Positions 1 through 4,900 of a DNA stretch of 6,993 nucleotides are shown here, piece by piece. The notes beneath the pieces are model-generated. The model had not been told where the DNA came from. It saw nothing but the letters and a program-made list of their open reading frames with translations, and made no database searches. Each line of letters starts with the position of its first letter. Position 1 is the stretch's first letter. The stretch comes from Fidelibacterota bacterium (GTDB lineage Bacteria > Fidelibacterota > Marinisomatia > SCGC-AAA003-L08 > D37C17), in NCBI GenBank assembly GCA_018671635.1, contig JABHHG010000130.1, positions 1 through 6,993 of the forward strand, given 5' to 3'. The position numbers and the translations under genes are program-made.

Positions 1-362
1 AAATTCAGGATGCGATTCCGCCCATTTATGTATATCCAAATGATGCCAATATTTTCAAAGCCTTATTGGGTTGGGATGAAGATGATACTTTCGGTTGTTC
101 CGTAACGGGTGGATATGTTTATCGAGGCGAATCAGTCCCCAGCCTATTTGGACATTATATTTTTGGTGATTATTGCACCGGAAAAATTTGGTCATTCAAA
201 TACCAAAATGATGAGCTAACAGAATTTAAAGAATTAACTGAAAATATCAACCTTGCTAACGGAGAACATACGCCATATATTTCTTCTCTTGGGGAAGATT
301 TAAATGGTGAATTATACTTCGTTGACTATAGCGGTGATATCTATAAATTAGGACGTGAATAA
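1..362 (+). CDS. PQQ-dependent sugar dehydrogenase-like protein, C-terminal fragment (5' end outside window)
   Basis: The frame is open from base 3 to the TAA at 360-362, giving about 119 C-terminal residues; there is no real start inside the window (the TTG at 66 is simply internal). The visible segment has the C-terminal signature of the glucose/sorbosone dehydrogenase (GSDH) beta-propeller family: a PPIYVYPND stretch, then FGCSVTGGYVYRG, then LFGHYIFGDYCTGKIWSF, ending with a final blade-like strand (GELYFVDYSGDIYKL). Characterised members are soluble, exported enzymes that oxidise aldose sugars with PQQ in the periplasm; related HHIP-like proteins share the fold without proven dehydrogenase activity. 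The PQQ and catalytic residues lie upstream, so activity cannot be judged. The stop overlaps the likely start of the downstream uridyltransferase gene by 8 bp, suggesting co-transcription although the functions look unrelated. Family call is fairly sure; substrate is unknown. Confidence 0.8.
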   Translation, partial: IQDAIPPIYVYPNDANIFKALLGWDEDDTFGCSVTGGYVYRGESVPSLFGHYIFGDYCTGKIWSFKYQNDELTEFKELTENINLANGEHTPYISSLGEDLNGELYFVDYSGDIYKLGRE

Positions 363-1116
363 AAAGGTGAATCTACATAAAAAAAATGCCTTGGCTGTGG
401 TCATACTTGCGGCTGGAAAAGGAACCCGAATGGAGTCTGACCTTCCCAAAGTTCTGCATGAAGTTGGGGGGAAACCCATGGTGAGCCATGTGATTCAACG
501 TGCAGTTGAATTGGGGGCAGAAAAAATTGTCTCCATCATCGGCTATGAACACGAATTGGTAAAAGAAACAATTGCAAACGAACCTACTGAATTTGCACTT
601 CAATTAGAACAATTAGGAACTGGTCATGCAGTGCTTCAATGTGCATCTCAATTATCAGAATTTGATGGTAACGTTCTGGTACTTTCAGGAGATGTGCCCC
701 TTATCTCATTCAGCACACTACAAAATTTATTAGAAACACATAATGCATCCACGACTAAAGCCACACTCCTTTCTGCAATTGTGGAAGATGCTACTGGATA
801 TGGTCGAGTCATTCGAAATCCACAAGGGAATTTAGATCGAATTGTGGAGCATAAAGATGCAAATGAAGATGAATTAAATGTGAATGAGATGAATGCAGGA
901 ATCTATATGTTTGATTATAAAACTTTATTTGAGTTACTCCCGCAAGTTGGGAACAATAATGCACAAGGTGAATATTACTTGCCCGATGTTCTATCATTAA
1001 TTCTTGAACGAGGTGGTAAAGTTGCTATTGAAAAAACCAATAATATTACCGAAATTCAGGGGGTAAATACTATCCAACAATTGAGGGATTTAGATGCAGA
1101 ATTTCAAAAAATATAG
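355..1116 (+). CDS. glmU: Stand-alone GlmU-type N-acetylglucosamine-1-phosphate uridyltransferase
   Basis: Predicted cytosolic nucleotidyltransferase converting GlcNAc-1-phosphate and UTP to UDP-GlcNAc, the precursor for peptidoglycan and LPS. The Rossmann-like domain is complete: LAAGKGTRM (residues 18-26) and following Lys-Pro segment for UTP, QLGTGHA (86-92) for uracil, LSGDVPL (110-116) with metal-binding Asp113, GYGR (148-151), EHKDA (165-169), NAG (180-182), and GVN with Asn238, matching the second metal ligand (Asn227) of E. coli GlmU. The 253-residue protein stops right after the linker helix, so the left-handed beta-helix acetyltransferase half of the usual ~456-residue GlmU is absent and no remnant follows. 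Acetylation would need another gene. The start is uncertain: GTG at 355 overlaps the upstream gene by 8 bp, an in-frame GTG lies at 367, and neither has a well-spaced ribosome site (AGGA at 350-353). A related sugar-nucleotide pyrophosphorylase specificity cannot be excluded. Confidence 0.87.
   Translation: MNKKVNLHKKNALAVVILAAGKGTRMESDLPKVLHEVGGKPMVSHVIQRAVELGAEKIVSIIGYEHELVKETIANEPTEFALQLEQLGTGHAVLQCASQLSEFDGNVLVLSGDVPLISFSTLQNLLETHNASTTKATLLSAIVEDATGYGRVIRNPQGNLDRIVEHKDANEDELNVNEMNAGIYMFDYKTLFELLPQVGNNNAQGEYYLPDVLSLILERGGKVAIEKTNNITEIQGVNTIQQLRDLDAEFQKI
1083..1087 (+). promoter_or_regulatory. Ribosome binding site GAGGG for the small exported protein
   Basis: GAGGG ends 6 nt before the ATG at 1094 and lies inside the last codons of the uridyltransferase gene. 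Its spacing is close to ideal and supports the 23-bp-overlapping start, which might otherwise look like an over-extended ORF. The same GAGGG core precedes rsfS. Confidence 0.65.
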
Positions 1117-1528
1117 TATTATAATTTTATTAACGGTGGTTTACAGTCAAGAATTCGAATCTGGATTTGGAAGTCTTATTCCCATCACGCCACCAATCTC
1201 AAGCACTGAAATGGCACAAGATACCCCCCACATCACCATGAATCACGGATTCTCGCTCATGGCAAATTCCAGTACCTTTGGATCATCCACTATGGGCGTG
1301 TACTCTAATCAAGTAAAGTATAATTTTTCTGATAAACTAAGTGTGAAATCTACTTTTCACCTTATGAACTCTAATCAAACTATTTATTCGAATAATCAAA
1401 ATTTCGATGTGAAATATGAATTGGATTTAGAATATAAACTCTCTGAAAATTCACGAATATTTTTTCAATTTTCAAATTTGGGGCGACCCCAAAATAATCT
1501 TCCATCTATGTTGAGGTCCGGATTCTAA
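1094..1528 (+). CDS. Small exported beta-rich protein of unknown function
   Basis: I do not recognise this 144-residue protein. It starts with a short basic segment and hydrophobic core (MQNFKKYSIIILLTVVYS) that looks like a Sec signal peptide, probably cleaved near Ser18-Gln19; there is no lipobox Cys. The mature part starts with a Gly/Pro/Ser-rich segment (22-40). From about 48 to 128 it shows alternating polar/hydrophobic stretches with turns at NFSDKLS and KLSENS, the pattern of beta hairpins in outer-membrane barrels. The last residue is Phe, as in many outer-membrane proteins, but the final ten residues do not look like a clear strand. A periplasmic or surface-associated outer-membrane location is my inference; the protein is short for a full barrel. 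It overlaps the uridyltransferase gene by 23 bp and abuts the next gene exactly (TAA immediately followed by ATG), so it is well embedded in the operon and is unlikely to be a spurious ORF. Confidence 0.7.
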   Translation: MQNFKKYSIIILLTVVYSQEFESGFGSLIPITPPISSTEMAQDTPHITMNHGFSLMANSSTFGSSTMGVYSNQVKYNFSDKLSVKSTFHLMNSNQTIYSNNQNFDVKYELDLEYKLSENSRIFFQFSNLGRPQNNLPSMLRSGF

Positions 1529-2065
1529 ATGCCAAAAAGAAGCCCTCGAAAAAGAAAATTAAATAGTACTCTCAATATAAAAAATATCATAACCAATATT
1601 GCAGTGGGGAGTCTCCTATTGCTATCGGTTGGATTTTTTGTTTCTTTGGTTGATAATCTCTTTTTTGATGAAGGGCGTACTCATGATCGACCTGATTTAG
1701 CCGCCCTAATTACCAAAACTAAATACGAAGAAAAAACGGGTCATAAAATATCTGTTGAAATTCATAATGGATGTGGCATTGCTAAACTGGCCAATTTATA
1801 TACTGAATTCTTACGAAGTGAAGGTTTTGATGTAATTGATTCACGAAATGCCAATAGTTTTGATTATGCAAAGACTCAAATTTTGCATCATCAAGGTGAT
1901 CGTGCGCGGGCACTCTCTTTGGGCAAAACCATGACCATAGATGAAGCACTTATTATTGAAGAGAAAAGTCAATATTTAATACATGACTTAACATTAATTT
2001 TGGGCAGTGATTATCAACAATTAAATTCTTACCAAAATGCCGTTATTTACGAAGCACCATTTTAA
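1529..2065 (+). CDS. Membrane-anchored LytR C-terminal (LytR_C) domain protein
   Basis: 178 residues. A strongly basic N-terminus (MPKRSPRKRK) precedes one transmembrane segment at about 19-41, so the remainder should face the periplasm. Residues 73-162 match the LytR_C pattern: a VEIHNGCG strand and turn (76-83), a helix ending LRSEGFDV (95-102), a TQILHHQGD segment (116-124) and the closing DLTLILGSDY strand (153-162). LytR_C usually follows the LytR-CpsA-Psr catalytic domain, which attaches glycopolymers to peptidoglycan; that catalytic domain is absent here, so no transferase activity is claimed. A binding or scaffolding role in the envelope is inference. The gene starts directly after the upstream stop; GAGG at 1513-1516 is 12 nt from the ATG, a rather long spacing, so coupling to the upstream gene is likely. 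Location just before rsfS recalls the LytR-rsfS neighbourhoods seen in other phyla. Confidence 0.8.
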   Translation: MPKRSPRKRKLNSTLNIKNIITNIAVGSLLLLSVGFFVSLVDNLFFDEGRTHDRPDLAALITKTKYEEKTGHKISVEIHNGCGIAKLANLYTEFLRSEGFDVIDSRNANSFDYAKTQILHHQGDRARALSLGKTMTIDEALIIEEKSQYLIHDLTLILGSDYQQLNSYQNAVIYEAPF

Positions 2066-2078
2066 TCCATTTATTTTT

Positions 2079-2083
2079 GAGGG
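2079..2083 (+). promoter_or_regulatory. Ribosome binding site GAGGG for rsfS
   Basis: GAGGG sits in the 21-nt gap after the LytR_C gene, 3 nt before the ATG at 2087. The spacing is short, but this is the only gap in the operon and the motif equals that at 1083-1087. No alternative downstream start precedes the conserved domain with a better site. Confidence 0.5.
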
Positions 2084-2086
2084 AAA

Positions 2087-2473
2087 ATGACTAAAAAGAA
2101 AAAACCCGTTGAGAATTCTCAACAAACCGCAAGCCAAATAGCTGACTTAATGCTGGACAAAAAAGCTTTAGATATTCAAATTTTGGATGTTCGCGGACTC
2201 ACCACTTTAACTGATTTCTTTGTTATTTGTACATCTGAATCTCAACCTCAATCTCGGGCGATTTGTAATCATCTTGAAGATGAAATGTTGAAAGAAGGCA
2301 TTAAACCTTGGCATAGAGAAGGATTTGAAAAATTAGATTGGGTGTTGGTTGATTTTGTAAATATCGTAGCTCAAATATTTAGTCGTGAATCTCGAGAATA
2401 CTATGATTTTGAACGATTATGGGGCGATGCCAAAATCACCAAAGTGATTGATAAAGATACAGACGATAAGTGA
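2087..2473 (+). CDS. rsfS: Ribosomal silencing factor RsfS (YbeB/Iojap family)
   Basis: RsfS binds protein uL14 on the large ribosomal subunit and blocks joining with the small subunit, lowering translation when nutrients are scarce. This cytosolic protein has 128 residues, near the usual 105-130. Family landmarks are in order: ALDIQILDVRGLTTLTDFFVICT (split across 27-49), a helix with SRAICNHLEDE (56-66), KPWHREGF (73-80), and the signature WVLVDFVNIVAQIF (85-98) followed by SRESREYYDFERLWGDA (99-115). Many homologues have His where this protein has Gln96 (VAQIF). The N-terminal extension is Lys-rich and the tail is acidic. The TGA stop overlaps the argS GTG start by four bases (GTGA), so the two are probably translationally coupled, linking a ribosome regulator to a tRNA synthetase. 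Confidence 0.95.
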   Translation: MTKKKKPVENSQQTASQIADLMLDKKALDIQILDVRGLTTLTDFFVICTSESQPQSRAICNHLEDEMLKEGIKPWHREGFEKLDWVLVDFVNIVAQIFSRESREYYDFERLWGDAKITKVIDKDTDDK

Positions 2474-4101
2474 AAGAAAAACTCATATCAAATATTAGCC
2501 AATGCTTGGCTAATTTAGAATACCCATCTATTGAGGTGGGGATTCAACGTCCCAAGAGTCCAGAGCATGGTGACTTTGCATCAAACATTGCATTAATTCT
2601 AGCCAAACCCTTGGGTAAAAATCCCCGTGAAATTGCTGAAGCAATTAAATCTGAACTCCAAAATTCATTCAATGATAACTTTGAATCCATTGATATTGCT
2701 GGACCTGGATTTATCAATTTCAAACTAAAAAAATCGGTACTATCAGATTTACTTTTAAACATACTTTCGCAAGATAGTAATTACGGTAAAAGTTCAATTG
2801 GGAATAATAAACGCGCTTTAGTGGAATTCGTATCTGCAAATCCCACCGGCCCCCTCACGGTTGGTCATGGTAGAGGTGCCATGTTGGGCGATACCGTTTC
2901 TAATATTCTTGAATGGAATGGTTATGATGTTCAACGAGAATATTATTTTAATAATGCCGGTCGCCAAATGCGTGTTTTGGGTCAATCGGTTCATGCACGA
3001 TATTTAGAGTTATTAGGTGAAAAAGCTGAACTCCCTGAAGGTGGCTATGAAGGAAAGTACATTTATGATATTGCCCAAAAAGTAATTGATGAACATAATA
3101 ATTCTCTTGTAGAAAATTCAGAAGACCCCATTTTTAAAAATGCTGCCGAGTTTCATATTTTTGAAGATATCAAATCTACACTTTCTCGTCTAGGGCTGGT
3201 CTTTGATACTTTCTTTAATGAAAATACACTCTATGAAAATGGTGAAATTACCAATGTGGTGGAGACGCTTCGAGAAAAAAAATTGGCCTATGATAAAGAA
3301 GGAGCTACATGGTTTGCTGGCACAACAGTTGGTCGTGAAGTCGATCGTGTACTGATTAAGAGTACAGGCGAACCTACTTATCGCCTCCCGGATATTGCCT
3401 ATCATAAAGATAAATTTTCTCGAGGTTATGATCTGATGGTGGATGTCTTTGGGGCAGACCACATGGATGCATACCCTGATGTGATGGCAGCCATTGATAA
3501 TCTTGGTTTTGATTCTGAAAAAGTGAAAGTCCTCATCCATCAATTTGTTACCATTATGCGTGATGGTAATCCTGTAAAGATGTCCACACGTAAAGCAAAC
3601 TTTGTAACGCTTGATGAATTGATTAACGAAGTGGGCGCAGATGTAGTCCGTTACTTTTTTATCATGCGCGGAATGAACAGTCATCTTAATTTTGATTTAG
3701 ACTTGGCAAAAGATCAGTCAGATGAAAACCCTGTTTTCTACTTACAATATGCCCATGCTCGGGTGTGCAATATTATTAAACGGGGAGAAGCCTTTGACCA
3801 TCCTCTAAATCCTCAATGTGATTTATCATTATTAGATAAAGAAATAGAACATCAACTCATCCAAAAATTATCAGAATTACCTGAAATTATTGAACGGGCC
3901 CATTCATCGTTAGAGCCTCAAACCGTGGCGAATTATCTCAATGAATTGGCAATATTATTCCACCGCTATTATGCTCAAGAAAAAGTTGTTACTGATGATA
4001 AAGCATTAACAGCTGCACGGTTAATACTAGTTGAGGCTACCCGAATTGTATTTTTAAATGGACTCACTATCATGGGCATTTCTGCACCTGAAAGAATGTA
4101 A
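2470..4101 (+). CDS. argS: Arginyl-tRNA synthetase (class I)
   Basis: ArgS charges tRNA-Arg with arginine using ATP in the cytosol. At 543 residues it is a normal length. Domains in order: the N-terminal ArgS-specific tRNA-binding domain (1-90, with SPEHGDFASNIALILAK at 30-46); the Rossmann catalytic core with VSANPTGPLTVGHGRGA (121-137); the YYFNNAGRQM segment (158-167); GEPTYRLPDIAYH (300-312); FGADHMDAY (327-335); the KMSTR loop (370-374); and the DALR anticodon-binding domain (about 421-543, with LQYAHARV at 425-432). It ends APERM, a typical ArgS terminus. The HIGH-type motif reads TVGH (130-133), with Thr in place of the common first His; the second His and Gly are retained, so I expect an active enzyme. 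The start is GTG at 2470, overlapping rsfS by four bases with only a weak Shine-Dalgarno sequence. The stop shares one base with the marC start (TAATG). Confidence 0.97.
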   Translation: MKEKLISNISQCLANLEYPSIEVGIQRPKSPEHGDFASNIALILAKPLGKNPREIAEAIKSELQNSFNDNFESIDIAGPGFINFKLKKSVLSDLLLNILSQDSNYGKSSIGNNKRALVEFVSANPTGPLTVGHGRGAMLGDTVSNILEWNGYDVQREYYFNNAGRQMRVLGQSVHARYLELLGEKAELPEGGYEGKYIYDIAQKVIDEHNNSLVENSEDPIFKNAAEFHIFEDIKSTLSRLGLVFDTFFNENTLYENGEITNVVETLREKKLAYDKEGATWFAGTTVGREVDRVLIKSTGEPTYRLPDIAYHKDKFSRGYDLMVDVFGADHMDAYPDVMAAIDNLGFDSEKVKVLIHQFVTIMRDGNPVKMSTRKANFVTLDELINEVGADVVRYFFIMRGMNSHLNFDLDLAKDQSDENPVFYLQYAHARVCNIIKRGEAFDHPLNPQCDLSLLDKEIEHQLIQKLSELPEIIERAHSSLEPQTVANYLNELAILFHRYYAQEKVVTDDKALTAARLILVEATRIVFLNGLTIMGISAPERM

Positions 4102-4742
4102 TGACTACTGAGCTATTCACATTCTTTGTATTTGCATTCACCTCACTCATCACATTAGTTGACCCTATCGGTTTTGCACCTGTCTATCTATCCCTTGTTG
4201 ATGGGATGACTCGTGATGAAAAAAAGAGGGTGGCTAAAAAAGGAGCCCTCACTGCTCTTGTAGTACTGATTGTTTTTTGGTTATTGGGCCGTGTTATATT
4301 TTCTGTTTTTGGAATCACCGTTCATGCTTTTAGAATAGCAGGTGGTATACTTTTTTTTAAGGTGGGCATGGATATGTTAGAAGCTAAAATTTCTCGCAGA
4401 CGATCAACTCCTGCTGAAGAAGCCGAAGCGGAAAATAAAGAAGATATTGGATATACGCCCATTGGTATCCCCCTCATTGCAGGCCCGGGAGCAATAACCT
4501 CCGTCATGATTCTTTCAACTGAAGCCGTTGATATTCTATATAAGGTTGTACTTTTATTGGCCATAACCTTGGTAATGCTCATTACCTATTTCACCTTTAT
4601 TACTGCCGATAAATTAACAGAACGATTCGGCAAAACAGGGCTACGAATCATGCAAAGAATCATGGGACTTATCCTCATGGTGATGGCGGTTCAATTTATC
4701 ATCAATGGTGTGGATCCCCTCATAAAAGGATGGCTCCAATAA
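4101..4742 (+). CDS. MarC-family (UPF0056) integral membrane protein
   Basis: 213 residues, typical for the MarC family of six-helix inner-membrane proteins. Visible family landmarks: helix 1 followed by LVDPIGFAPVYLSL (19-32); FRIAGGILFFKVGMDML (77-93); an acidic, Glu/Ala-rich cytosolic-looking loop (98-117); PIGIPLIAGPGAITSVMIL (120-138), the conserved hairpin-like segment after the loop; and the last helix IMGLILMVMAVQFIINGV (187-204). Hydrophobic segments fall near 5-30, 44-70, 74-92, 122-140, 146-168 and 185-205. The family was once linked to multiple antibiotic resistance in E. coli, a link later withdrawn; some archaeal or thermophile members have been proposed as amino-acid transporters (NAAT), so transport of small molecules is possible but unproven. 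It begins on the last base of the argS stop and is the last gene of the + strand run. Confidence 0.92.
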   Translation: MTTELFTFFVFAFTSLITLVDPIGFAPVYLSLVDGMTRDEKKRVAKKGALTALVVLIVFWLLGRVIFSVFGITVHAFRIAGGILFFKVGMDMLEAKISRRRSTPAEEAEAENKEDIGYTPIGIPLIAGPGAITSVMILSTEAVDILYKVVLLLAITLVMLITYFTFITADKLTERFGKTGLRIMQRIMGLILMVMAVQFIINGVDPLIKGWLQ

Positions 4743-4758
4743 TTCTCTTCATAAATAT

Positions 4759-4779
4759 TTTATAATACTATATTATAAA
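4759..4779. repeat. Perfect 9-bp A/T-only inverted repeat downstream of marC
   Basis: Arms at 4759-4767 and 4771-4779 are perfectly complementary around a CTA loop, beginning 17 nt after the marC stop. Position suggests a role in ending the operon transcript or stabilising its 3' end, but the stem has no G-C pair and no T-tract follows on either strand, so it is not a standard intrinsic terminator. In DNA this AT-rich, chance occurrence is possible. Confidence 0.4.
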
Positions 4780-4782
4780 TCA

Positions 4783-4814
4783 TTGAAAATTAACTAATAT
4801 CGGGAATATATAAT
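4783..4814 (+). promoter_or_regulatory. Possible + strand promoter in the convergent intergenic region (weak)
   Basis: A perfect TATAAT lies at 4809-4814. The nearest -35-like hexamer, TTGAAA at 4783-4788, is 20 nt away, longer than the optimal 17; the overlapping TATATA at 4807-4812 gives 18. Transcription from about 4821 would cross a G-rich patch (4842-4850) and then run antisense into the 3' end of the protease gene. AT-rich background makes chance matches common, so this is a candidate only. Confidence 0.2.
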
Positions 4815-4857
4815 GAGCTAATAATTATATTTTAGGGTAACGCGGGGGAGAACTCTT

Positions 4858-4887
4858 TAAATGTACTTATGTTTCACTCTACATTTA
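4858..4887. repeat. 8-bp inverted repeat near the protease gene 3' end, possible weak terminator
   Basis: Arms TAAATGTA (4858-4865) and TACATTTA (4880-4887) flank a 14-nt loop, beginning 13 nt beyond the stop of the minus-strand protease gene. The placement fits transcript termination or 3'-end protection for that gene, but the stem is mostly A/T, the loop is long, and no T-tract follows, so termination is uncertain. Confidence 0.3.
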
Positions 4888-4900
4888 CATATATAAGGTT

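Noticed and set aside
1094..1528. Possibility that this frame is a degraded acetyltransferase half of glmU
   Set aside because: The translation shows no hexapeptide repeats of a left-handed beta-helix. It has its own signal peptide and ribosome site, so it is a separate gene rather than a broken GlmU C-terminus.
3190..3684. 164-codon open frame on the minus strand inside argS
   Set aside because: It lies wholly antisense to the conserved catalytic core of argS, its translation is rich in Cys, His and Ile with no recognisable domain, and it has no operon context. It is a shadow of the real gene.
4861..4896. 11-codon ORF preceded by GGGGGAG at 4844-4850
   Set aside because: The ribosome-site-like patch is 10 nt from an ATG, but the peptide is tiny, overlaps an inverted repeat and has no known counterpart. 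Not enough to call a gene.
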